The notes under the pieces: model-generated
The model's database searches: none
What the model was told of the DNA's origin: nothing
What the model saw: the letters and a program-made list of their open reading frames with translations, nothing else
Assembly (NCBI GenBank): GCA_036924085.1
Contig: JAVGWX010000018.1
Span: forward strand, 24,625,848-24,689,847
Reading direction: 5' to 3'
Source of the DNA: Ariolimax columbianus
Lineage: Eukaryota; Mollusca; Gastropoda; Stylommatophora; Arionidae
Length of the DNA: 64,000 nucleotides
Program-made: the position numbers and the translations under genes
In this document: positions 31,967 to 41,834 of the stretch, piece after piece
Position numbering within the stretch: position 1 is the first letter of the stretch
Layout of the letters: each line of letters starts with the position of its first letter

Positions 31967-32354
31967 CTACTAAAGCCATCGATATATGGTAGTTCAGTGC
32001 TAAAACTACCAAGCATGTTTAGGACACGAACGCCATGCCTCTAATAGCAATACATTTTTTCTTATTAAGAAAAAGGTTAATACTGTTTAAGTAATACAAT
32101 ATATTTTGGTTTGGTACGCATTGTTGTGTAGAAATAGCGGTGAATTAGTGCGTTGTTAAAAAATCGTTAACCTAAATTGCAGGACTGGTGAGCCACTCTA
32201 AAAGAGTTACAGCCATGTTCATGGCCCATAGCAAGGATGAACTATTTTTTTACCAAAATTCAAAGCTGTTCTGTGGATTTTGCTTATTTAGGCTTAATAA
32301 AAAATCAGTGATGCTACAAGGATAGACATTTAGAAGTTATCCTGCCAAACGGGG
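31967..32354. other. AT-rich unique block of the arm
   Basis: No gene recognised. It matches 62171-62600 in reverse with few differences. Confidence 0.5.
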
Positions 32355-32615
32355 AACTTGGCTTGGCTTGGCTTCGTTCGTTCGTTGCACCTTTCAGTCC
32401 AACACATCCGCCTTAAGCAACCATTTTTTGAGTACCGGGTTAGCATTCCCTCTTCCATCCCTTCTCCTTAGCCAGTCTGCTCTGTTCCAGCCTGTTATCC
32501 AGGATCATCGCGTGGAGGTGTTGACGGGTCTTGACAGCTCTGGTTCACTGGCCCTGGCGCTAGCAGTCAGCTATGGGTCGCTGACCGCTGCAGCTCATGT
32601 GCTGCATACGGGGAA
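32355..32615 (+). repeat. Dispersed repeat family B, deleted copy
   Basis: Starts with TTGGCTTCGTTCGTTCGTT and jumps directly to TTGCACCTTTCAGTCCAAC. The mirrored copy at 61805-62170 keeps the roughly 115 bp between these two parts, so the left arm has lost them. It contains a single unit (CTAGCAGTCAGCTATGGGTC) of the sequence that is a 33-bp array in 39115-39400. Confidence 0.78.
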
Positions 32616-32639
32616 CTGAGACGCTAGTCTAGCCAGGCA

Positions 32640-32935
32640 CAACATACTGACCAGGACGTCGTGTCAGGGTCAGGCACAATACACTGACCAAGACCACAGT
32701 CTCTCTTCCATGTAGCGTTTTCTGGAAACAGGCCGTTTTCAGGCAGTCTGGCTGACGAGGTGTGATCTCCGTAATAGTGAGCGCAACGCAGATGAAAAAC
32801 CGCCAGGAAGGCCACCTTCAACGGCATGACAGGGATGGGATGAAAGCTACCACAACCTGCCACTTAACACTCTTTTCAGGGCGCACAAAAGAGTAAACTT
32901 ACTCACTGTGGGCATTGAACAACAACATCCTCCTT
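32640..32935 (+). repeat. Dispersed repeat family A
   Basis: Co-linear with 1100-1435: TACTGACCA and GTCAGGGTCAGGC at the head, AGTCTGGCTGACGAGGTG in the middle, GGGCGCACAAAAGAGTAAAC near the end and AACAACAACA as tail. An open frame on the reverse strand (32624-32863) has no known domain. Confidence 0.75.
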
Positions 32936-33445
32936 CTTCTTCATCGTACGCTGTCAGACGTCAACTTGAATTTGTTCTAAGAAAGTAGCGGCCATCCTTC
33001 CTGAGGCTGTCGACACTGCCATAGAGCTTGTCTAGTGTTGGCACTGGTGATAGGCACATGTGCTTTCTCTGGTCCTCGTATGTCGGGCGATTTTGCAGCA
33101 AATGTTCAGGAGTCATTTTCCCTGTACCACAAGTGCATTCATCAGTAGCACCTATCTTCAGTTTATTGAATAGATGGTACCTTAGTCTGTTGTGACCTGT
33201 GCGGAGTCTAGCGACCACTACCTGCTCTCTTCTGTTCAATTGGTAGTAGGCATCATTTTTTGTGTAGCCAGCATGCTCTGTTTCCCACGTGTCCATGTAT
33301 CTGGCCCTAATAAGCCTTTGGACTCTTCGTAAGTCACACTAGAATCTGGTTGTGGTAGTCTTGCACCTTCTTTTACCAGTCTGTCTGCCTCCTCGTTGCT
33401 GTGGATGTTACAGTGGGATGGAACCCACTGTACCACTATTTTTGT
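32936..33445 (-). mobile_element. I-like LINE 3' fragment
   Basis: Minus strand: VQWVPSHCNIHSNEEADRLV, then KNDAYYQLNRREQVVVARLR, CTCGTGKMTPEHLLQNR. It ends near a CTTCTTCTTCATCG tail at 32933-32946. A frameshift near 33310 splits the frame in this arm, whereas the mirrored copy 60985-61490 is open throughout. The extra or missing base therefore arose after the duplication. Confidence 0.83.
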
Positions 33446-33454
33446 TTTGGGGCT

Positions 33455-33468
33455 GGGGGGGGGGGGGG
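33455..33468. repeat. 14-G homopolymer
   Basis: Fourteen consecutive G; the mirrored run is C at 60960-60972 (13). It marks the 5' truncation side of the LINE fragment. Confidence 0.85.
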
Positions 33469-33499
33469 AGGGAGAGGTCCTTCGTCAGTGTGTTTACCT

Positions 33500-33695
33500 G
33501 ACCCTAATTAACATTGTCTGATCAGTATGATTTACCTGACCCCGGCTAACATTGTCTGATGGGTATGTTTTACCTGACCTTAACTAACATTGTATGATGG
33601 GTATGTTTTACCTGACCTTAACTAACATTGTCTGATGGGTATGTTTTACCTGACCTTAACTAACATTGTCTGATTGGTATGTTTTACCTGACCGG
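33500..33695. repeat. 38-bp minisatellite, about 5 units
   Basis: Units of TGTCTGATGGGTATGTTTTA plus CCTGACCTTAACTAACAT, 38 bp. The unit is the reverse of the head of family A (ACTGATCAGACAATGTTAG with GTCAGGTAAAA). It appears to have been amplified from a family A fragment. Mirrored at 60735-60930. Confidence 0.85.
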
Positions 33696-33748
33696 GCGAG
33701 AGTCTCAGATCCCCATGTGCAATGTGTATTCGATGTTGTCATATTTCA

Positions 33749-33968
33749 GTGGCGATTCAATAAATATTTCGTCTTCCTGTCAAACAAATGGAAAGAATCT
33801 ACTTCATTATTAAATGATGAGTTTGAAGAGCACATTCATGTCTTTGGAGGATATGACAGTATTATTATATATCTACTTCTGCAGGAAGCTAATATGGCTC
33901 GTTTGCATGATGACATCCAAGAACCTAAAAAGATAAATCCACTTTCACACAAAACTAATTTACTATAA
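33749..33968 (+). CDS. Candidate 3'-terminal exon, unknown protein
   Basis: An acceptor-like GTTGTCATATTTCAG ends at 33748. The following frame reads WRFNKYFVFLSNKWKESTSL, then NDEFEEHIHVFGGYDSIIIY, LLLQEANMARLHDDIQEPKK and a stop at 33966, about 72 codons. Composition looks protein-like (charged, few low-complexity runs). The mirrored copy is identical in protein. I do not recognise the family and see no upstream exon. Confidence 0.3.
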
Positions 33969-34310
33969 ATATATCAAAATTCGCGTTAACAAATTCACTT
34001 TTACAGAAAACAGGTCTTTTATAACAGTGTAGTAACAGTAGGTCGAGAGATGATTATTTTGAGAGACAGCTATGTGTGTAGCAACGGTAAGGCCGAAACT
34101 TGATGTATTGACAGATCTCAGTGTAATAACTGTGTGGCCCAGACTTGATTGCTTTGGCAGAGATATGTGTGTGGTAGATTAATTATATGATTTAATTTGT
34201 TTATTGCTGTTTGTGTTGGCAGAATTATAACTTTTAGAACACAAGTGAGACAAATTGTCGTATATTTTATCTTATTAGTACTACTGATCTACTAAAACAG
34301 CAATAGCACG
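33969..34310. other. Unique block of the arm
   Basis: No gene or repeat recognised. Mirrored at about 60116-60460. Confidence 0.4.
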
Positions 34311-34755
34311 CAAACAAATTAAGCTAGAACCTTTAAACTTTCACAGTAATCCACAGAAGTTAAATTGGAACATTCAAACTCTCACAGTTGCACACAGTAA
34401 TAAAGCTAGAACCTCAAAATTCTCACTGGTGTACACATAAACCAAGCTAGAACATTCAAACCTTCGCCGCAGTTCATAGAAATCAAGCTATATAGGACAT
34501 TCAAACTTTCACAGTAGTCCACAGAAATCAAGTTAGAACCTTCAAACGTTCATAGTAGTCCACATAAATCAAGTTAGAACCTTCAAACGTTCACAGTAGT
34601 CCATATAAATCAAGTTAGAACCTTCAAACGTTCACAGTAGTCCACATAAATCAAGTTAGAACCTTCAAACTTTCACAGTAAGCCACAGAAATCAAGCTAG
34701 AGCCTTCAAACTTTCACAATAGTCCACATAAATCAAGCTAGAACATTCAAACTCA
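34311..34755. repeat. 41-bp minisatellite, about 11 units
   Basis: Units contain AAGTTAGAACCTTCAAACG and TTCACAGTAGTCCACATAAA; measured period is 41 bp (for example 34571 to 34612). The left end is diverged and the central units are nearly identical. Mirrored at 59670-60110. Confidence 0.88.
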
Positions 34756-34760
34756 CAATA

Positions 34761-34955
34761 GTGCCCATAAACAAAGAAACTTACTTGAGATACCAACAAT
34801 TGCGACCACTCCCAGTATATGGCCTGGTTAAGAATGACTGTACAGATGTAGCTGATTCGAGCATCTATTACAAACGAAAATCTGTAGCAATGAAAAATGT
34901 GACGGCGAGTTCTGACCGACTAATGACCCCGAGCCACGGTCTAGCTACTCAAAAA
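34761..34955 (+). CDS. Candidate internal or first exon, unknown protein
   Basis: The frame from ATG at 34761 reads MPINKETYLRYQQLRPLPVY, GLVKNDCTDVADSSIYYKRK, SVAMKNVTASSDRLMTPSHG and LATQK. A donor-like AAAAA|GTAAGAAA starts at 34956. The peptide looks coding-like (basic, hydroxyl-rich) and is identical in the mirrored copy 59461-59667. No known domain, and nothing proves it is spliced. Confidence 0.28.
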
Positions 34956-35074
34956 GTAAGAAAATAGACTTAACGTATCAGTGAGCGGGTGTGTTAAGTT
35001 AGCTAGCTTTAACTGCATCCAGTTTACCCGCATTTGACGGCTTTTCTTTGGTGGTCACAAAGCCATTTTATATC

Positions 35075-35360
35075 TTATCCAAGTATCTCTAGTTGTTAAC
35101 CTAATCTTATCCAAGTATCTGTAGACGTAGATCTAATCCTATCCAAGTATCTCTAGACGTAGACCTGCTCTTTTCCAAGTATCTCTAGACGTAGACCTAA
35201 TCTTATCCAAGTATCTGTAGATGTTGACCTAATCTTATCCAAGTATCTCAACACGTAGACCTAAACTTATCCAAGTATTTCTAGACGTAGACCTAATCTT
35301 ATCCAAGTATCTCTAGACGTAGACCTAATCTTATCCAAGTATCTCTAAACGCAGACCACA
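35075..35360. repeat. 32-bp minisatellite, about 9 units
   Basis: Units of TCTCTAGACGTAGACCTAAT plus CTTATCCAAGTA, 32 bp. Mirrored at 59070-59360 with the same number of units. Open sequence on either side is unrelated. Confidence 0.9.
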
Positions 35361-35364
35361 TTTT

Positions 35365-35915
35365 CATTTATCATACAGTGGATCTATGAACACTACCACA
35401 CATGACAACGACAAGGTGGACAGACTAGCAAAGAATGGATAAAGACAAGAATTGCCACATGCTGCGACAGCCATAAAACAGCCAAGCAGCTCATACCAGC
35501 AATCACAGAGACTTGTCTGAACAGATAGACCATGGGAAACACGGGAATGGAGATCACAAACGGGAAGCCTCAATCTAAATTACAGCAACAATCAACTCAC
35601 ATAGACAGAATCATTGTACCATTTTCTGGCTGAGAACCGAACACATTCCACGTTACAAGCACCTGAACATAATCCAACCACAACACACACCACAGTGCCA
35701 GCTGTGTACACACCCATATGCCACAGTTGGTCATTATCTCTTTGAGTGATCGGCGCTCAACGATGCTAGGAGAATGCTTCTTCCTATGAGGCCAGATAAA
35801 TGGATCACTATGTATGGCACTAGACAACAACTAACACGCCCAGACACCAGTATATGGCATTGGGCAAAAGGGAATGAGCATCGATGCTTCTGGAACCGTA
35901 ACAAAGTCTGGTCAG
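35365..35915 (+). pseudogene. LINE RNase H and C-terminal Cys/His fragment
   Basis: The plus strand reads THDNDKVDRLAKNG (RNase H C-terminal Asp region), QELPHAATAIKQPSSSYQQS, then in a shifted frame PQCQLCTHPYATVGHYLFE, which has a C-x2-C...H...H pattern. RRMLLPMRPDKWITMYGT follows near 35770. This is the end of an RNase H-bearing LINE of a different family from 28155 and 32936. Stops and frameshifts are present. Mirrored at 58515-59062. Confidence 0.68.
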
Positions 35916-35985
35916 GCAAAACATACTGATCGGACATGTTAGTCAGGGTCGGGTAAAATAAAAAGTAAAACAACAACACATTGTA
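35916..35985 (+). repeat. Family A short fragment
   Basis: GGTCAGGCAAAACATACTGA, AGTCAGGGTCGGGTAAAA and an ACAACAACACA tail: head and tail of family A without the middle. Mirrored at 58440-58515. Confidence 0.6.
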
Positions 35986-36179
35986 AGAAACAGGCCTACT
36001 TCCAAATGAGCCAGACGACAGTTCATATCGGATCCACAACTAGGGGATTGCATGTTAAGTTTTGATTCGCATTATTATTTTATAAGTCTAGTGATATTGC
36101 GAGCTTAATATCTAAGTAGCAACATGTCACTGTGTCGGCTTGTGCATTCAAAAGTAAAAACAACTATGATTCTCTGTAT

Positions 36180-36364
36180 AAGTGAAATCTTACCTCTAAA
36201 TCAACCATATAATCGGTGTACTACAGTAAACACAAAATCTTAATTCTATGTCATCATATCATCGGTGTACAACAGTAAATATAAAATCGTTCCTCTATCC
36301 CCATTTGATCGATATTCTACAGTAAACACAAAATCTTACCTTTTTGTCATCATTTAATCGATAG
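36180..36364. repeat. 49-bp family, diverged units
   Basis: About four units with TCGGTGTACTACAGTAAACA and AAAATCTTACCTCTA, an older version of the array at 36660-37420, from which it is separated by a LINE fragment. Mirrored at 58080-58250. Confidence 0.75.
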
Positions 36365-36590
36365 GAAAGAATCGCCACCAATCACACAGACTGGCGCAGC
36401 ACTATTGCTGAGGGTGTTGAGACAAGAGTCATCAAGAATAGATGAGGCCATCCAGAGACGCTCGCTCTGCAAGTCAACTCACACCAACCCTTCTTCAACC
36501 CCGGTGGAAGGAGGTGTCTTATTTCCCTGTATAAAGTGCAACAGACAATTCAATGCTCAGATTGGCTTATTTAGCCATGTTTGACCTCAT
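36365..36590 (+). pseudogene. Zinc-finger C-terminus of LINE ORF2
   Basis: The plus strand reads LLRVLRQESSRIDEAIQRRS, STPVEGGVLFPCIKCNRQ and FNAQIGLFSHV then a stop. FPCIKCNRQFNAQIGLFSH is the F-x-C-x2-C...GL.SH zinc finger that closes ORF2 in this LINE group. The final Cys is lost behind the stop. It is inserted in the 49-bp array. Mirrored at 57844-58075. Confidence 0.75.
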
Positions 36591-36659
36591 GTGAACAGTT
36601 TACAGTGAATGCTGACAAAGTGGTCCTCATCGATTACGATGGACTAACAACATACGGTG

Positions 36660-37420
36660 TACTACAGTAAAAACTCAATCTTACTTCTAACCCACTGTAT
36701 GGTCGGTTTACTACAGTAAACACTAAATCTTACTTCTAATCCACTGTATGGTCGGTTTACTACAGTAAACATAAAATCTTACTCCTAACCCACTGTATGG
36801 TCGGTGTACTACAATAAACACTAAATCTTACTTCTAACCCACTGTATGGTCAGTTTACTACAGTAAACACTAAATCTTATTTCTAACCCCCTGTATGGTC
36901 GGTTTACTACAGTAAACACTAAATCTTACTTCTAACCCACTGTATGGTCGGTTTACTACAGTAAACACTAAATCTTACCTCTAACCCACTGTATGGTCGG
37001 TGTACCACAATAAACACTAAATCTTACTTCTAACCTACTGTATGGTCGATGTACTACAGTAAACACTAAATCTTACTTCTAGCCCACTGTATGGTCGGTG
37101 TACTACAGTAAACACTAAATCTTACTTCTAACCCACTGTATGGTCGGTTTACTACAGTAAACACTAAATCTTACCTCTAACCCACTGTATGGTCGGTTTA
37201 CTACAGTAAACACTAAATCTTACTTCTAACCCACTGTATGGTCGGTTTACTACAGTAAACACTAAATCTTACTTCTAACCCACTGTATGGTCGGTTTACT
37301 ACAGTAAACACTAAATCTTACCTCTAACCCACTGTATGGTCGGTGCACTACAGAAAACACCAAATCTTACCTGCAACCCACCATATGGTCGGTGCACTAC
37401 AGTAAACACAAAATCTTATA
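36660..37420. repeat. 49-bp minisatellite, left arm (about 15 units)
   Basis: GGTCGG starts at 36701, 36750, 36799, 36848 and so on, 49 bp apart. Each unit holds GTTTACTACAGTAAAC (GTTTACT and AGTAAAC are perfect reverse complements around AC) or a one-base variant, followed by ACTAAATCTTACTTCTAACC. The mirrored array, 57110-57775, has one or two fewer units. Confidence 0.93.
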
Positions 37421-37442
37421 AAAAATATTTTCTTTGTTGCAG

Positions 37443-37641
37443 GTTGTGCAGTGTTTACACCATACGAAAAACAGGACCACTAATTGTGTCGTCACCGGAT
37501 TCTCCCGCGCAACACTTTGTTGAGACATTTCGCATCTACTACCACTTATCCTACACGATGCCCAGGGCTCATCACCCGTTGTCGTGGACGATCAATGCGA
37601 AAGGCACTGGTTGGATATACAGATTGCATGGCTTGACTTGA
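37443..37641 (+). CDS. Candidate exon after a strong acceptor, unknown protein
   Basis: TATTTTCTTTGTTGCAG ends at 37441, a good acceptor with an uninterrupted pyrimidine tract. In one frame the sequence then reads LCSVYTIRKTGPLIVSSPDS, PAQHFVETFRIYYHLSYTMP, RAHHPLSWTINAKGTGWIYR and a stop near 37640. Another frame stays open from about 37584 to 37772 (ERHWLDIQIAWLDLKQEALT). Neither is recognised. Mirrored identically at 56885-57085. Confidence 0.28.
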
Positions 37642-37772
37642 AGCAGGAGGCACTAACTATAGCTAGTCCTCTTTCTTGTCTTTTATCACGCCAGCCGAAG
37701 CACAGTGGTACCAGCACAGTCGACTTCGATCAAGAAACCTGCGACAAAGAACGTTGCATGCTCTTGCAGTAG

Positions 37773-38155
37773 TCGATTCTGTAACTATTGTCTAGCATGA
37801 TGAAGCTGCTAATATGATGCACAACTCACTTTAGTCGTCCCTTTTAAGGCATGCATGGAGTTCATGGAATCAAATCAAAATCACGTCCCGTCATTTCTTG
37901 AATCACATGTTCAGCCTTGTATTTTACTTAACATAACGAGCTTTTAGAAAACATGATTCTTTTCATTTGCAGTACGGTGGAAATAATTTTTATATAGTTA
38001 TTTTGCCACATCCATGCACAGCCTTTTGTCGCATCTTACAATATACAAGGCATTAAATAATTTATCCTAATTTCTTCACCAATCAGGAGAAATAAATACA
38101 TCGCCCACCTTTACATATTTTGTCCTGGACTTACAGTGGCAATTTTTGGCAGCGG
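37773..38155. other. Unique block of the arm
   Basis: No gene recognised. Mirrored at 56373-56750 with a few base changes. Confidence 0.4.
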
Positions 38156-38765
38156 TTATATCCTTTCAGTTGCCAAGAGGTCTTCAAAAGGCCATATTGC
38201 TGTTGTAATTCTATCTCGTATTTCCTCATTTGTAACTCGATCTTTGTACGTGACGTTTAAAAGTCTTCGGAAACATCTCATCTCCAAGGCCTGTATCCTT
38301 CGCTGAAGGTCAGCTGTAACTGTCCATGTCTCATTAGCATAGAGGAATATTGACAGGACCAGTGTACGTATTAATCTGATTTTCGTGCATAGTGCTAACC
38401 GTTTATCTTGCCAGATTGTGTTAAGCCGTGCAAGCGCCGCTATTGGCTGTGCTATTCTGGCCAACACCTCACATTTTGATCCTTCATCACTGACAATCGA
38501 ACCCAGATATTTAAAACGGAAACTCGCTTGGTACGGTTACATATCGAAATCAAATGGTCTTGCAAATACGATCGTCCACGGAAAGGTGCAAGGCAAACGA
38601 CGAAGAGGTCGGCCCAAAATCAGGTGGGAGGACAACATAAAAGATTGGACCAGAACAGGTACAGGCAGCATCCGCCGACAGAGAAGGGTGGCGTGGAGTT
38701 GTGAGGTTGTCTTCATGTGTACCCCAACAGCCTCACGGGTTACGGGATGACCTAACCTGACCTGA
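38156..38765 (+). mobile_element. RTE-like LINE with 5' inversion (twin-primed)
   Basis: Two parts of one element in opposite orientation. Bases 38520 down to 38156 (minus) encode VLARIAQPIAALARLNTIWQ, LSIFLYANETWTVTADLQRR and FRRLLNVTYKDRVTNEEIRD, matching 9697-10047 of the copy at 8950. Bases 38514-38765 (plus) encode RKLAWYGYISKSNGLANTIV and RRRGRPKIRWEDNIKDW and end in CCTAACCTGACCTGA, matching 10058-10320. The break joins the 5'-most base of the inverted part to the next forward base, exactly the structure made by twin priming. Mirrored at 55760-56372. Confidence 0.85.
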
Positions 38766-39114
38766 TATCCTGTCATTTCCAGTAAGGGGCCCCGGGATTC
38801 ACTGGTGGAGGTAATCTTATTGGTAGGTGTGAAACGTGTAGCGACAAAGATAGAAAAGATATGAATTTGAAGTGCATGTATGTAGCTTTCTCAAAGTGCT
38901 CAAAATCGCGATGTGACTGCACTGGCTCACAAGCAGAGACCATGTATGTGTTCAGATTCCTGAACCTGCAGTGAAGGAAACCTATGGGATGTGAGTCCAT
39001 TTAAAGTTCGTACTGAATGTGGATTCACCAGAATGTAAGGTGCAAAACACCTAGTACTTCGTCTTAGGAAACACAGTGAACCATGTAAACAAAATGTGGG
39101 ACCTTGCACTGTAC
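38766..39114. other. Unique block of the arm
   Basis: No gene recognised. Mirrored at 55565-55760. Confidence 0.35.
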
Positions 39115-39690
39115 TTGTAATATTTGTCAGTGACTCGTAGCTGACTGCTAGCGTCAGGGTCAGTGAATCGTAGCTGACTGCTAGCGTCAGGGTCAGTGAC
39201 TCGTAGCTGACTGCTAGCGTCAGGGTCAGTGACTCGTAGCTGACTACTAGTGTCAGGGTCAGTGATTCGTAGCTGACTACTAGTGTCAGGGTCAGTGACT
39301 CGTAGCTGACTACTAGTGTCAGGGTCAGTGACTCGTAGCTGACTACTTGTGTCAGGGTCAGTGACTCGTAGGTGACTACTAATGTCAGGGCCAGAAAACC
39401 AGAGCTGCCTAGACTCTTCTTCACCTCCACGCGGTGATCCTGGATAACAGGCCGCAGCAGGGCAGTATGGCTAAAGAGAAGGGATCAAAGAGGGAATGCT
39501 AACCCGTTACTCAAAAAATGATTGCTGAAATCGGATGTGTTGCACCGAAAGGTGCATATATCGCAGCCAAGCTGTAAACTACGACACAGCGCATTCTGTT
39601 CTTTGGACTTCATTCTGCTACTTAGGCCCGTGTCAGGGTTTGGTAGCGGGAGATTAAGAACGAACGAACGAAGCCAAGCCGAACATGCAT
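39115..39690 (-). repeat. Family B copy with internal 33-bp minisatellite
   Basis: Bases 39128-39390 are about eight 33-bp units (GTGACTCGTAGCTGACTGCT plus AGCGTCAGGGTCA). The family B body follows at 39391-39690. Because 33 is a multiple of three, an open frame (38927-39430 minus) with 11-residue repeats VVSYESLTLTL results. In the shorter family B copy at 32355-32615 the unit is present once, so the array grew from a single internal copy. Mirrored at 54969-55560. Confidence 0.88.
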
Positions 39691-40449
39691 TAGTGTTGCT
39701 AGGTAACCGAAGGCTTGGGCTGTGTAGTAGGTTTTTTATAACTTTCTGCTGCTTACTGTATAATACAATGTAAATCTTATATTGTTTTCTCTAGTTTTTG
39801 ATTCTATGTTTTTGATTATACGATATATACGAAGTAATTCGGTAAATAAGATCACACATCGATATGGAATAGCTGAAAGACGTAGCTGATAGTTTCTAAA
39901 GGTAGCAGCAACATCTAGCTTTGTGATTACTGTAAGTAGCAGACGCTATGTGGCAGCAACATCCGGCTTTGTGATTACTTATTTAGCAGACGCTAGGTGT
40001 CGCATGCACGTGCGTAGCCGAGATTACATATGGCGTTCTTACTCACAGAGAGTACATAAAAAACAGCTGTTGGGTGGTGGGGTTTATTTAAGCGGGTGTG
40101 AAAGGCGAGGGAAAATGCACTTCAAATGATATTCATAAGGAAATGCTTCTGCTACGGTGAGAAGTGTGTGTCAGGTAAAGCGGTGCCATAATTATCGGTA
40201 AGTTTTCTGAAGGACGCTTTAAAAATGCCGATTGAAGCCCTACCTGTGCATCCTGTTAAGATTACAACAGAAGCATTTGTGGGTAGGGGAGATAATTCGA
40301 GGGGAAAGAATAGTAACGATAGACAGTGCGGTAACAGAAATACTGTGTTCGCGTGGTTTAGTCTACAGCATAATGCATGATCGATTGAATTTCTGGAAAG
40401 TGAGCTCATCATGGGTATCCAGACTATGGCCGTTTGCGCCTTGACAAAC
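39691..40449. other. Arm block with a 50-bp duplication
   Basis: At 39901-40000 a segment of about 50 bp occurs twice (GCAGCAACATCTAGCTTTGT and GCAGCAACATCCGGCTTTGT). Otherwise no gene is recognised. Mirrored at 54260-54970. Confidence 0.5.
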
Positions 40450-41069
40450 GGTCAGTAAGCTGGTCTGTTGTAGAGATGGCGGTAGCAGCTTCTGTCCTAG
40501 AGGGACATCGACTTTCGTGGCTGATTTTACCGATTATCGATTGACAGGGATGACAGCAGTGTAAACAGAAAAGGTTCGATTGGTGTGATGAAGACTCCTT
40601 TTTTTTTTTTGCGTCGCTTGTCTTCCATCTTTGTCGCCAAAACTAGCTCTGATGACTCGATGCCTGCTCTCAAGGTTGCTCTCCGTGTAGCTCTATCCTC
40701 TACAATCTCGTCCCAGGTATTTGGATTGATCGTAAAATCGTTCATGGATCTTTTGCAAATGTTCTTGTATCTTAATGTAGGCCATCATTGGGATCTGGTA
40801 CCTGATATGAGTTCACCCAGGAATAACTGCTTCGGAATGCGGGTATTTGACATTCGTTTCACGTGACCCAATCATCTCAGTCTCTTGTTGCTCAGAGTCG
40901 AGAAAAGGGAAGGTATCATGGCACGTTTCAGTATTTCCGAGTTGGTCACCTTGCCCTGCCATTTTATGCTCAATTTACTTCGAAGACATCGCATATGAAA
41001 ACTGTTTAACCTTTTCTCGTGTCTTGAAACAGCTTTCATAGTACCCAGGCTATTGACTGGCGAACGCAA
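40450..41069 (-). pseudogene. Zinc-finger-tailed LINE, ORF2 C-terminus
   Basis: Minus strand: HEKRLNSFHMRCLRSKLSIK, WQGKVTNSEILKRAMIPSLF, STLSNKRLR, then ELISGTRS, FTINPNTWDEIVEDRATRRA, KRRKKKK and a zinc finger near 40560. This is the C-terminal part of the LINE group also split at 10321/16612. The RT palm is missing. The mirrored copy 53620-54260 reads more openly through the finger. Confidence 0.82.
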
Positions 41070-41270
41070 ATGAGACATTTTTTTCTTGCACTGATTAAGC
41101 ACTGGAATAAATGCATTAATATTGGTGGGAATTATGTTAAGATGTATGGGACAATGTTAGTGCACAATAAATGTTTTTCAAATTCGTATCTAATTTATAT
41201 TCTTTTAATTGCCAATTGTGACCAATTTACTGACTTGTATGATGATGGTATGACGGAGAACATGTTCTGA
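41070..41270 (+). pseudogene. Possible mariner-like transposase C-terminal remnant
   Basis: The frame MRHFFLALIKHWNKCINIGG then NYVKMYG resembles the 'RW.KC....G.YVEK' end of Tc1/mariner-type transposases. The rest of the frame (to GMTENMF) is not recognised. No catalytic DDE/D region is visible and no terminal inverted repeats were found, so the call is tentative. The mirrored copy 53424-53624 differs by one residue. Confidence 0.35.
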
Positions 41271-41589
41271 AGACTGGGGTATTTTTGAGTGGGGCAGAAT
41301 GAGAGCACAGCGCTCATCCATCCATCTGTAGAACAAACTGTACGGTGATCACAGACGTCTGAGACAGACCACCATATTTGGAGGGAGACGTACAGTAAAC
41401 CCTTTTAAACAACCCGTTCAAAGGTGGTCATTTAGAACATGTTCTGAAACTTTGATGCAGAATATGGATTGATACCATTTATTTCCATGTTTGATTTTCA
41501 ATATTTGGTAAGCATTAATTGTGTTCTGATGAAAGCTAATAAAGTTATTTCTTTGTTACGTTTGAGATCGTTTGTTCGGGTCATTTCGT

Positions 41590-41834
41590 ATGTGAGCGAC
41601 TTCTTCTTCTTCTACTTCTACGTCTTCTTCTTCTTCTTTTTCTACTTCTTCTTCTTTTTCTACTTCTTCTTCTTTTTCTACTTCTTCTTTTTCTTTCTTC
41701 TTATTCTTCTTTCTTCTTCTCTTTCACCTCCTACCACACTTCATCCTCATCTTCGTCTGTTTCTATAACTCTCCACCTCCTCCTCCACCTTTTTCTTCTC
41801 CTCCTTTGCCTTCTCCACCGACATTTTTTTTTCC
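41590..41834 (+). repeat. Pyrimidine-rich CTT/TTC tract
   Basis: Impure TTCTTCTTCTACTTCTTC-type repeats passing into CCTCCTCCACC, about 240 bp of nearly pure pyrimidine on this strand. It directly precedes the 42-bp array. Mirrored as purines at 52880-53100. The open frame with Phe/Tyr runs is an artefact. Confidence 0.85.
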
